NCBI GenBank assembly: GCA_013815325.1
Contig: JACDGM010000032.1
Location: 1 to 41,324, forward strand
From: Chthoniobacterales bacterium
GTDB taxonomy: Bacteria > Verrucomicrobiota > Verrucomicrobiia > Chthoniobacterales > UBA10450
DNA length: 41,324 bases
Direction of reading: 5' to 3'
The stretch's first letter is position 1. Every line of letters starts with the position of its first letter. The translations under genes were made by a program, and so were the position numbers. Below are positions 17,417 to 26,059 of the stretch, piece by piece. The notes below the pieces were generated by a model. It made no database searches. It was not told where the DNA came from and saw nothing but the letters and a program-made list of their open reading frames with translations.

Positions 17417-17950
17417 ATGGCTGTCGCAGTGGCGGACTTCGTGAGGAGTAAACGGGCCGCGCACTCTAAGGCGCCCTCGTTTAAGAATTTCAGCGCGAGC
17501 TCTGATGCCGCTTCGCATACCAAGCGAAGTAACACCGCAAGAAACACGAGGCATGAATTGATCCTGCGCAAGGCCCTTACGGCACGCGGTGCGCGATACC
17601 GACTGCATGCACGAGGTGTTCTCGGCAAACCCGACATTGTTTTTGTGGGTGCAGCCATTGCGGTCTTTTGCGATGGCGACTTTTGGCATGGTCGAAATTG
17701 GACGATACGGAAACGAAAACTTGCGACGGGAGCTAATAGCGCTTATTGGGTCGCGAAAATTCAATCAAATGTGCTCCGAGATAGGCGTACGACTGCGGCT
17801 TTAAGAAAACAAGGTTGGGAGGTAGTGCGGGTCTGGGAAACTGAGATCCAAGCGAATGCGGATGCAGTCGCGGCGCATTTGATGAAGCGAGTGCGTCTTC
17901 GCACACGAGTCGAACGACCGATCCCGAAGGTTGCAAACCGCGGCCTCTAG
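17417..17950 (+). CDS. Very-short-patch-repair (Vsr)-like endonuclease
   Basis: 177 residues. The Vsr pattern is complete: NTRHELILRKAL (about 43-54), GKPDIVF with catalytic Asp73, FCDGDFWHGRNW (84-95, with His91), an Asn/Arg/Asp helix (IQSNVLRDRRT) and QGWEVVRVWETEI near residue 135. Classical Vsr nicks T:G mismatches left by deamination of 5-methylcytosine, so pairing with an m5C methyltransferase is logical. In MORC/Z1 operons it may instead be the cleaving subunit. The N-terminal 40 basic, Ser/Ala-rich residues are an extra extension compared with the compact family form. It starts directly after the DUF4420-type gene and is the last gene of this operon. Confidence 0.92.
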   Translation: MAVAVADFVRSKRAAHSKAPSFKNFSASSDAASHTKRSNTARNTRHELILRKALTARGARYRLHARGVLGKPDIVFVGAAIAVFCDGDFWHGRNWTIRKRKLATGANSAYWVAKIQSNVLRDRRTTAALRKQGWEVVRVWETEIQANADAVAAHLMKRVRLRTRVERPIPKVANRGL

Positions 17951-18027
17951 TGTCCGCGTTGTGACCACATTGGGGCTCGCTGCTCAAAGTCCGCCCGCTA
18001 ATGTGAACCAATGGCCGGTAAGTCGTC

Positions 18028-18043
18028 GCTTACTAGCGTAAGC
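18028..18043. promoter_or_regulatory. Palindrome between the Vsr and giant NTPase genes
   Basis: A perfect inverted repeat, GCTTAC and GTAAGC around a 4-base TAGC loop, lies 50 bases before the start of the 2097-residue gene. There is no T run after it, so it reads better as an operator or weak hairpin than as a terminator. It is the only clear secondary-structure element in the 143-base gap between the two plus-strand units. Confidence 0.35.
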
Positions 18044-18093
18044 TTCCACGCGAAATTCAGACCCTCGCTCCTTTGACGGCACCTCGGTCATAA

Positions 18094-21000
18094 ATGACAA
18101 GAAAAGCTGATGATGCGCTTGCGGCAAGTTACGCCCTGAGAGCGCCGCTCCTAAAGCTGGCGAAATCACGGGACGAGATTTTTTTTAAGGACTTATGGCA
18201 GGCACTCCAGGTAGACGAGCGGAGGCGAGCTGCATCATTGCTTCTTTCCAATCGACGCTATCCAAGAAGACCGGCGATTCTGCGCAAAGCGGCGCAGGTT
18301 CTCAAGCTCCGGCCCCAATCAATCACTACACTACCGCTCCTTGAGCTTGCGAACGCCACGGCGCTTGCAAAGGGATTGGACGAGCACGTCTGCTCGGACC
18401 TGTTAAAGGACCTTCTGATTGCCGATAGCTGTCAACTCATTGAGGAATTCTTGCAGCAAGCGGGAATACCGCACGAGGGCTGTATTTATGTATCACGAGA
18501 ACTTGAGGATATTTCCGATGACCGTTTAGCTACGGCGGCGAATCACCTTCTGAGGCTGTTTCCTGCCAATCAAGTTCTGATCTACTTGCTATACCTACAC
18601 ATTCAGAATTTGAGTGCGTTTGCCGGGCTGGGAGTCTGGCTTGGGAAACTCGACGGTCGAACGATTGAAGTCGCTAAGCCGGAGAATGCTTCTCCGAAGT
18701 CGAATTTGAAGGGAGCAGCCGATCTCGCAGAGGCTGACTCAAGCAGTACTCTCGCCAGCCTCGAGAAGCTGCGGGTTTTTGCCTCAGATCTCGCAAGCAG
18801 ACTCTTCGCCGAGCACGAGAGATTATCAATTGGCAAGTCGCATCAAGATTTCGAGTTGAATTCGGACCTTTCTCTTTTCGCCGCTCAACACCAAGAAGTC
18901 TTCGTAGCAATTGGTCGACTGCGCGACGCAACCTATTTCGGCGATGCGGCCTCGGGGCCTGCCGGTTCTGCCCAAAGCGATCTATCGCTCGACCAAATGC
19001 AAGAAATGCTTAGGGAGCTCGACGCGACTGGCGAGCGGATACAGCGTTCGCGCGGTATCGCCATTGTCGAGCCCGTCGCGCGCCTGCGCCATAGAACCAA
19101 CAATAGCTTCGCGCCTCTCGACTCTGCACGGGAGGCGGCGCGTAAGCTGATCTCGAGTTTCAAGTCAAAGGAGGCGCTGAATCCATCCGATCTCGAGGAG
19201 CTCCATCAACTATTGCTTGGGAGTCATCCGCTGCTAGCGTTGTTGGTCCTCGTTCGAATATCGACCACTCCAGATCTCGTAGAGGAATCTGAAACCGAGC
19301 GCATCTTCAACTTGGTTGAATCTGCCTTCGGCAGATCGCTGGCGATTGCTGCGCCTCGATTGACAGTAGACGAACAAGGGAGCGTTGAGCAAATCACTTC
19401 GGGTGAAACAGTGAACATCCGGGATGAGACTGAGCACAAGGCAGAAGATCCGCAGTATAAAAGTTCAAGTGCTCCAATTCCTGAAAACGTCGACTCCGTT
19501 TCGGTTGACCTGCGGCACGATGCTTCTGGAAACGATTCCGATGCAGGGCAGATTGACGGTGAGATATATCAGCACGGCCAGGCCTCCAAAGTCGAAGAGA
19601 CTTCCGAATCTTGGGCTAGCGATGATGCGGATGAAAACACGCGGGCAAAGCCTTCGCCTTCGTTGAATTCCGCGTCGCACGACGTTTCGACTGGAATTCA
19701 TGACCCGTTAGCATGGTTACCCGAGACTCGTCTCACCGAGCCTTCCGCATCAATTTTCGCGATAACGCCGCCTGGAGCGCTCTATCCGCTCGGAACACCG
19801 ACTGACCCGGATGAGACCAGGCCACAGTTCCTCGTACCCGACGACTTAACAGAGATCTTGAGAGATGCGAAGAGCAAGGATTTATCTGCTTCTCGTGCTG
19901 CGCGCGATGCGCTCGCATGGCATTTGATGGCTAGAGGTCAACCTTCTTTGGCCGCCCACCTTGCAGGTAGTTCGGATGCTGATGAGAGCGCGTCGGCATG
20001 GCGAGTACCGGCGCGATTTTGTCGGCTTGTTACGCTCGCACTCTGCGTCGTGGATGCTGCAGGAAGCATTGCGGATGCCATTCGAGAAGAAGTCGAGCAG
20101 GTGGATCTTGTCAGAGAATTGTCAGGCGTGGAAGACGAAGTAGTTGCTCGACGCCTTTTATTGATTGCTGCTGCACTACGACCCGCAATGCTGTCTCCGT
20201 TTAGCGGAACTGGACAGTTACTCGCGGATCTGTATCACATCCCCGGTCTTGATTCGCTGCGAGATCTCGCGCAAGCAATAGTGACGTACTCGACCACCGG
20301 TCTTCCGCTAAGTCCTGAAGTGCTTGGCCGAGTTGCCGGCCAGGCCGAATGGAGCGGCCACCTCCGAGAACTCAGCGAAGAGGCGAGAAGCTGGTTTGAC
20401 GCCGCGCAAGCATACAGCATCAACTACCAGGCGGCCACAGTGGTGTGGCGCAAGTGGCTAGAGAATGGAGGATTTGTTGAGGCGCTGCTGCGGCCAGTGT
20501 TCCTCGATGAGACATCTGAGCTGCCGCGACTTCGACTGAAGATCGAGGGGATGGCTAGAGATCAGGACATCGAACGACTTGTCGAGCAAACTGATGGTGA
20601 AATTCCGAATCGGCGTCGCGGACAGCCAATCCATGCGCGGGCTCTAAATCGTCTGAAGAGTTCATTTCGCGAAGCTCTCAGTCTGGCGCAGCGTTGGGTG
20701 GATTTGCGAGAGGTCAATCCGCAGCAGGGTCGAGGAAGACGCTTTGAGCCGGCAGTCACCCTTAGGTATGAAGTGACCGCCCTGCAGTCACGTGTCTTGG
20801 TAGAGATTGAGGAAGCTCTATCCCAGACGCAAAGTGTGCGAATGCGAGCTGGTCTTACGACAGTACGTGCCGCGGTGCGGGACATCGCATCTGTGTTCAC
20901 CTCTCCAGACGCTGTTCTGCGCCCGGAGCCGAATCGCGATCAAGCACTCAACGCGGCGCTGTTGAAGATTCCCGCTGTGCGCTTCGGCGAAGCATGGGAA

Positions 21001-24000
21001 CTGAACGAGACACGCGGCGCGAACGTAAGCAGCGCTATTCTGGATGCGCTAGGGGAAGGTTCGCTTACGTTGGCGGACGCTGTAGCTCAGCGTATCGGAA
21101 ATGGTGACTTTGTATCGGCACGCCTCGGAATTGATTTTCTCGTGTCGAAGGCCGATGGATCTGCGGCGGAGGATTTAGCTCGAGTATCCGCATTGCAAGA
21201 CGAATTCGGCTCGGCTCTCCAGCGAGATCGCCTGCAGACACGAGGGGAAGCGGAACGACTTGAGCTCGAACTCGAAAGAGCCGTGTCGCAAGGTGTAATC
21301 AATGATCAAGACCGAAACGCTCTTTCCGCGAGACTGTCAGCCATTAATCGAACTGTCGGCCAAACCGACGATCTGGTGAAACTGCAGGGGGTTCTGAGGG
21401 AGGTATCCGACTCACTCGTTGACCATCAGGGGCTCGCAAAGGATCGTGTCACCGAACGCATGAATCGCGAAGGTGTTGACAGGTCGCATCCTGAATATTC
21501 CGCCATCGCGGCCCTCCTCGATCGCGTGGAAATACTGGCGGCTGAGGACTATCTGGAGATTGCAATCCGGGGGGAGAGACCGCCCGAGACACTCACCAGC
21601 GAGGAGCGACCACTTCGGACCTTTCTTCACGCTGCTATGGAACTCGAAGCTGGAGAGCCTCTATCCGGTCCGACGATCACGAGCAGAATCGCGGAAGGTG
21701 CCAGCCTTCCCGGTCTGAATTTCGGAGCGTTGAGCAAAGAACAGCGCGAAAAGGCAGCTCGAGTTATGGACCTATGGTATCAGCAAAGGCAGACCCGCGA
21801 CAAGCCGATGATCAATGCAATTTCTTCTGTTCTGGAGGAAATTGGCTTCGAGGTCAACGATCTCAAGGTGGAGAAGGAAAAAGAGCGCTGGGTAACGATG
21901 CATGCAGCGCCCATCCGATCGGCGTCAGAGTGTCCTCTTCCGCACTTCGGTTCCCAAGCCGCTGGAGATTATAAGCTCCTCCTCGCGTGGTCCTCCTCGA
22001 CACCTCGAGATATTGCGCAGGAGATCGCAAATAATGGCGGTCCAGGCGCGGCCGTGATCGTTCTCTTTTTCGGTCGACTCAGCGAAGCGGATCGGCGTCA
22101 ATGCCGATCGCTCTCACGAGAGAAGAAGGTGCGATTTGCGATACTCGACGAGAGCTTGCTGCTCTTTCTCTGTGCGCGAGCGGATGCGCGTCTGGCAACC
22201 TTTTTTGACTGCGCTCTTCCATTCACAATCCTGTATCCCTATCACACTACTGCTGGCGAGGTACCTCCTGAGTTGTTCGTGGGACGGCAACAAGAGACGC
22301 AAGCACTTACTGATCCCAATGGCGCGTGTTTCGTATACGGTGGTAGGCAGCTTGGCAAAACTGCACTGCTTCGCGACGTCCAGCGTCGATTCCACTATCC
22401 GCGAGAGCACCGCGTCGCAATTTATATTGATCTGAAGGCAAATGGCATCGGTATCGATCAGCCTCCCAGCGCACTTTGGCGGGTGCTTGGTCCTGAAACT
22501 CGGAGATTGGACCCAACCTTTTCGAACTCCGTGGAACGATCGGACCCGGCGGGCGGAACGATAGGTGCAATCCGGTCCTGGCTTGAGAAAGACAGCAGAC
22601 GAAGGCTGCTAGTTCTTTTGGACGAGGCTGACAATTTTTTCGAAAAGGATGCTAGGGCGCCTGAAGGTGGTGACGGGTCAGAGACGTTTGCAGTGTCCGC
22701 CCGACTGAAAGGCTTGATGGATGAAACAAGGCGTCGGTTCAAAGTTGTGTTCGCAGGCTTGCACAATGTACAGCGAATGACGCAACTCGAAAATCACCCG
22801 CTCGCCCATCTCGGAGAGCCGATCTGTATTGGCCCCCTCATTGCGAACGGTGAATGGCGCGAGGCAGCGGCCTTGATAACGCGGCCTCTCGGAGCGATCG
22901 GCTACGAATTGAGTCCATCGCTAGTATCTCGCATCCTGATGCAGACCAATTATTATCCGAGCCTTATCCAACGGTACTGTGCTGAACTCTCGAAGCATGT
23001 GATTGAGCGTGGCGCCGGGAGATTTGGCAGTCGTGCCTCCCCGCCTTATGAGATCTCTGATCAACAGGTTCAAGAAGCATATCAGAGCCAGGAGCTTCGA
23101 GCTCGTATTCGTGACAGCTTTAGCCTGACTCTCAACTTGGATCCGCGATATCGCACGATCGCTCTCGCCCTTGCCCACAACGTTTTTACAAACGACTCAG
23201 TAGAGAACGCTGGTGAAGTCACTATGGCATCTTTGCGTGAGATGTCGCTTTACTGGTGGGGTGAAGGGTTTAAGGATGACAATTCTATTAACACATTTCG
23301 CGCGCTGGTAGACGAAATGGTAGGACTAGGGATTCTTCGCCATGCTCGAGATGGCAGAGCGGCTTTCCGGAGCGCAAATGTGCAATTGCTCATGGGGACC
23401 GAGCGAGAAGTAGAAACAGCTCTTGAGAACCCAGCAAATGCAGAGGCGTATCGAGCCTTCGCTCCGAGCGTTTATAGGCGTTCGGGAATCGACACTCGAG
23501 AGACCCTTCGCTCTCCGTTCACTGCCCAGCAGGAAGCGTCGTTCTTTCTTGCGCGAGACTCTGTCTCGCTAATAGTCGGGGTTCCGGCCGCCGATCTAAA
23601 TAATGTCAAGCCATTTCTGCGAACTCTTAGGACGGGGCGACCTGCCACGGTGCTTCGTGCCAATTCATCGAGTTCTGACCTCGCGAGTGCGCAGGAGGAG
23701 AACCTCCCTGACGGTGGAGGCACGAAACTGATTGCCGTTCTTGAGGACGTTGAGTGGACCGAGCTATGGATCCATGAGGCTCTGAGCAGAGCCGGACGGA
23801 GACGAGGTCGAGTGCACTTTACGAATGTCGCATTCGTCAGCGGACCTCATCGCCTATGGGATCTCCTAACCTCGCGACCGAATATTCTTGAGGATTTCAA
23901 TAGGCTCGAGCTTAGCTTCATTGCCCTCCGACCTTGGCACGAAGCGGCGGTGCGTCAGTGGGTTGAGGATTTGCACCGATCCGCGGAGAGCGACCTAATT

Positions 24001-24387
24001 GAGCTTTTGCGGGAGCGCACCGGATTTTGGCCTCATTTTCTGTATGAGCACGCAGAAGCAATTCAGCACGCGCGTCCTACCGCCCTTCGCGAACAACTCA
24101 GATTCGCCGATGCCGCCGAACAGCCATCGTCGCGCTCCGCGCACGTCTCGTCCTTTGGTTTGGATTTGGCGGAGCCCTCGCGCATTCTCTCAGTGTTGAA
24201 CGCTCACGGGTCCTTGCGCGATGCCGAGTGGCGAGACGCCTCAGAAATGTACGCCCCAACTTTTGCCGCGCTGGTCCCACGCGTTCGCGAATGGGCGGAC
24301 TTGCTTGGTCTCATAACCCTCGGACATGAACGATCCTGGTCAGTCAATCCTACTGTTGCGCAATTTCTGCCCTCTCTTGAAAACTAA
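18094..24387 (+). CDS. Giant STAND/ORC-like NTPase (2097 residues), uncharacterised
   Basis: The P-loop core has the entry motif ELFVGRQQE, Walker A GGRQLGKT (1416-1423), Walker B LLVLLDEADNF (D1510, E1511) and a sensor-1-like strand VVFAGLHNV, followed by NYYPSLIQRYC, typical of STAND/ORC-type ATPases. A winged-helix-like region (about 1685-1770) follows. The last 300 residues look like a second, degenerate ATPase: LIVGVPAADLNN replaces Walker A, and LIAVLEDVEWTELW resembles Walker B. The first 1250 residues are mostly helical and unrecognised, with an acidic low-complexity part (about 430-550) and a coiled coil (about 1035-1115). A strand-rich domain precedes the core (about 1250-1390). The likely role is an ATP-dependent sensor or switch. 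The partner gene starts nine bases downstream. Confidence 0.85.
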   Translation: MTRKADDALAASYALRAPLLKLAKSRDEIFFKDLWQALQVDERRRAASLLLSNRRYPRRPAILRKAAQVLKLRPQSITTLPLLELANATALAKGLDEHVCSDLLKDLLIADSCQLIEEFLQQAGIPHEGCIYVSRELEDISDDRLATAANHLLRLFPANQVLIYLLYLHIQNLSAFAGLGVWLGKLDGRTIEVAKPENASPKSNLKGAADLAEADSSSTLASLEKLRVFASDLASRLFAEHERLSIGKSHQDFELNSDLSLFAAQHQEVFVAIGRLRDATYFGDAASGPAGSAQSDLSLDQMQEMLRELDATGERIQRSRGIAIVEPVARLRHRTNNSFAPLDSAREAARKLISSFKSKEALNPSDLEELHQLLLGSHPLLALLVLVRISTTPDLVEESETERIFNLVESAFGRSLAIAAPRLTVDEQGSVEQITSGETVNIRDETEHKAEDPQYKSSSAPIPENVDSVSVDLRHDASGNDSDAGQIDGEIYQHGQASKVEETSESWASDDADENTRAKPSPSLNSASHDVSTGIHDPLAWLPETRLTEPSASIFAITPPGALYPLGTPTDPDETRPQFLVPDDLTEILRDAKSKDLSASRAARDALAWHLMARGQPSLAAHLAGSSDADESASAWRVPARFCRLVTLALCVVDAAGSIADAIREEVEQVDLVRELSGVEDEVVARRLLLIAAALRPAMLSPFSGTGQLLADLYHIPGLDSLRDLAQAIVTYSTTGLPLSPEVLGRVAGQAEWSGHLRELSEEARSWFDAAQAYSINYQAATVVWRKWLENGGFVEALLRPVFLDETSELPRLRLKIEGMARDQDIERLVEQTDGEIPNRRRGQPIHARALNRLKSSFREALSLAQRWVDLREVNPQQGRGRRFEPAVTLRYEVTALQSRVLVEIEEALSQTQSVRMRAGLTTVRAAVRDIASVFTSPDAVLRPEPNRDQALNAALLKIPAVRFGEAWELNETRGANVSSAILDALGEGSLTLADAVAQRIGNGDFVSARLGIDFLVSKADGSAAEDLARVSALQDEFGSALQRDRLQTRGEAERLELELERAVSQGVINDQDRNALSARLSAINRTVGQTDDLVKLQGVLREVSDSLVDHQGLAKDRVTERMNREGVDRSHPEYSAIAALLDRVEILAAEDYLEIAIRGERPPETLTSEERPLRTFLHAAMELEAGEPLSGPTITSRIAEGASLPGLNFGALSKEQREKAARVMDLWYQQRQTRDKPMINAISSVLEEIGFEVNDLKVEKEKERWVTMHAAPIRSASECPLPHFGSQAAGDYKLLLAWSSSTPRDIAQEIANNGGPGAAVIVLFFGRLSEADRRQCRSLSREKKVRFAILDESLLLFLCARADARLATFFDCALPFTILYPYHTTAGEVPPELFVGRQQETQALTDPNGACFVYGGRQLGKTALLRDVQRRFHYPREHRVAIYIDLKANGIGIDQPPSALWRVLGPETRRLDPTFSNSVERSDPAGGTIGAIRSWLEKDSRRRLLVLLDEADNFFEKDARAPEGGDGSETFAVSARLKGLMDETRRRFKVVFAGLHNVQRMTQLENHPLAHLGEPICIGPLIANGEWREAAALITRPLGAIGYELSPSLVSRILMQTNYYPSLIQRYCAELSKHVIERGAGRFGSRASPPYEISDQQVQEAYQSQELRARIRDSFSLTLNLDPRYRTIALALAHNVFTNDSVENAGEVTMASLREMSLYWWGEGFKDDNSINTFRALVDEMVGLGILRHARDGRAAFRSANVQLLMGTEREVETALENPANAEAYRAFAPSVYRRSGIDTRETLRSPFTAQQEASFFLARDSVSLIVGVPAADLNNVKPFLRTLRTGRPATVLRANSSSSDLASAQEENLPDGGGTKLIAVLEDVEWTELWIHEALSRAGRRRGRVHFTNVAFVSGPHRLWDLLTSRPNILEDFNRLELSFIALRPWHEAAVRQWVEDLHRSAESDLIELLRERTGFWPHFLYEHAEAIQHARPTALREQLRFADAAEQPSSRSAHVSSFGLDLAEPSRILSVLNAHGSLRDAEWRDASEMYAPTFAALVPRVREWADLLGLITLGHERSWSVNPTVAQFLPSLEN

Positions 24388-24395
24388 GGGGGAGA

Positions 24396-25571
24396 GTGAG
24401 TTCGCTATGGTACGCCTTGCCTGGACCGACTCGCGCTCTGACCCATTTACTCGATGAGATAGATCAAGGTCGAAACACTGTACTGGCGGTGCCAACCACA
24501 GTGGAAGTGGACTGGCGCGACTTACTCGAAGGCGCACGCCGCGACCTGCAATGGGAGACGGAACGGAGAAGCTTGTCCGAAACCCTCTCTCCAGCTGCCG
24601 CTCTCGCCGACGAGTTTCTCCCTCTGCGTCCGAACGCGACGAGCGATTTAATGCGTGCCTTGTCTGAAGCGAGCGAGTTTGCTGGCTTGAGAATCCTGAT
24701 AGACAATTGCGATAGCAGAACGTGGCCCGCCTGGCGAACTTTTCTTCGTGATTGGGCGACTATCACCAAATCAGCGGCGCGTCATCGCAGGACGGTATTT
24801 TGTGTCATCGTTCGCGGTGTGTCGCCTAAAGAAATGCCAACATTTGATGATGGCTTAAGCGTACGCTTCTGGTGTGGCATCGCGTCGCCGGCGGACGTAT
24901 CCCTCTTTGCATCGCTCTTATTCGAGGATGCTCCGTATTCTGCATTGGAGCGAGCAGTCGCCGCCTCTGTATGCTCCAGCTTGGCGCAATGGGATCCGGC
25001 GGTGGTTGAATATCTGCGGAACGAATCCCTGCAAACAATCCTTGAACCCACCGCGGCACTGCGGCGGCTAGCTTCGCTTCTGGAATGGAACACTGAGAAA
25101 ATACGCGCGCGAGGTCCCGATTGGCCGGCCGGACAGTGTGACTTAAAGGACGGAGCTTTTCGAGAACACGCGTGTGTGCACGCGCTCCTAGACGCTCGGG
25201 ATGCGATCGAAAGACTGATTTGGACCGGTCAGCTCTCGGTGCTTCTCCCCTTTATCGAGGAACGACGCCGAGATTACGTAGGTCTTTTGCGCGCCGCGAA
25301 AGTTCGCTTGGTCGATTCCCAGGATCGTCCACTGCGCGTTGAGGATTTGGAGATCGGTGAGATCGATCACCACGTTCGAGCAAATCGACTTCAACTTCCA
25401 CCCGAACTACTCGCAGCGCTGGGGCCGTTGAAGAGAATGAGAGACCGACTATCACATCTGAAGAGTGTCGGATATGAACTTCTCACCCATCCCGCAATCT
25501 ACCGATTGAACGCACAATTGATTGGGCGCCCAGAAAATGAACCAAAATGGAATCTCCCCACGACTGGTTGA
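24396..25571 (+). CDS. 391-residue partner protein with HEPN-like C-terminus
   Basis: The N-terminal part (1-235) reads like an inactive P-loop domain: GPTRALTHLLDEIDQGRNTVLAVPT lacks the GK[ST], and GLRILIDNCDSRTW sits where Walker B would be. It resembles in layout the degenerate module at the end of the 2097-residue protein. The C-terminal part (about 250-370) is helical and contains LKRMRDRLSHLKSV: R349-D-x3-H354 matches the Rx4-6H signature of HEPN RNases, and the preceding helix (ARDAIERLIW) fits a Swt1-type HEPN layout. It is probably the effector of the giant NTPase. The GTG start at 24396 follows GGGGGAGA closely, which makes the start somewhat uncertain. Confidence 0.7.
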   Translation: MSSLWYALPGPTRALTHLLDEIDQGRNTVLAVPTTVEVDWRDLLEGARRDLQWETERRSLSETLSPAAALADEFLPLRPNATSDLMRALSEASEFAGLRILIDNCDSRTWPAWRTFLRDWATITKSAARHRRTVFCVIVRGVSPKEMPTFDDGLSVRFWCGIASPADVSLFASLLFEDAPYSALERAVAASVCSSLAQWDPAVVEYLRNESLQTILEPTAALRRLASLLEWNTEKIRARGPDWPAGQCDLKDGAFREHACVHALLDARDAIERLIWTGQLSVLLPFIEERRRDYVGLLRAAKVRLVDSQDRPLRVEDLEIGEIDHHVRANRLQLPPELLAALGPLKRMRDRLSHLKSVGYELLTHPAIYRLNAQLIGRPENEPKWNLPTTG

Positions 25572-25951
25572 CAAGGATCGGGACAGGTCTGATGCGGGTA
25601 GCTCCGACGCCAAGTACGGGGGGCGATGTCAAATCACGGCCGTGCGAACATTGCTCGCATTCAGGCATTCTCGGCGTGGATTCACTAGAGCTCCATTTCG
25701 CCTGTGGAAGGAAGCGCTGCGACGGATTATTCTAATCTGTGCATTTTCCAGGCGCGGACCGTTACATCCGTCTTCTCACGAGGTATCGTCTACGTCGCAC
25801 CATCCAATGCTTCTCGCACGACGGAGAAACGGTTGGCCTTGGTTGTTTAGAGCGTTAACCTGTAGCAAAATTACGATTGGAAGACGTCCACTTTGTTTCC
25901 GTTGCCGAGAGGTGGAATCGGAGTCATCAGCTAGTGCACTTGCCAATTTGA
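25547..25951 (+). pseudogene. Possible decayed third gene of the NTPase/HEPN unit
   Basis: One reading frame from the ATG at 25547 (overlapping the previous stop by 25 bases) stays protein-like for 134 codons, but has in-frame TAA codons at 25733-25735 and 25856-25858. The first segment (62 residues) contains CEHC and CGRKRC, a possible zinc knuckle. The second contains DRYIRLLTRYRLRR and SHDGETVGLGCLER, the third LRLEDVHFVSVAERW. Continuity in a single frame suggests a gene killed by stop codons rather than chance. It could also be two tiny ORFs or noise. I do not recognise the family. Confidence 0.35.
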
Positions 25952-26001
25952 ATTTACCGGCTGACGCAGCGCCCGCTATAAAAGAGCACGGTGCCAACCT
26001 A

Positions 26002-26030
26002 TTGACACCCTGCTAACCCACTAGCATATT
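26002..26030 (+). promoter_or_regulatory. blaI-M56 promoter with internal palindrome
   Basis: TTGACA (26002-26007), a 17-base spacer and CATATT (26025-26030) form a near-ideal sigma-70 promoter 30 bases before the blaI start. Between the boxes, GCTA (26012-26015) and TAGC (26022-26025) make an inverted repeat with 6-base spacing. BlaI-family dimers usually repress their own promoter, so this is a candidate operator, though it is not the classical TACA/TGTA site. Confidence 0.6.
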
Positions 26031-26059
26031 CTCCGTGTCCTCACCGGAGATGCCGCACC

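Noticed and set aside
11353-17950. Assignment of the operon to BREX or Dnd/phosphorothioation
   Set aside because: No PglZ/BrxC-type or DndC/D-type proteins are present; the gene set matches MORC/Z1 restriction operons.
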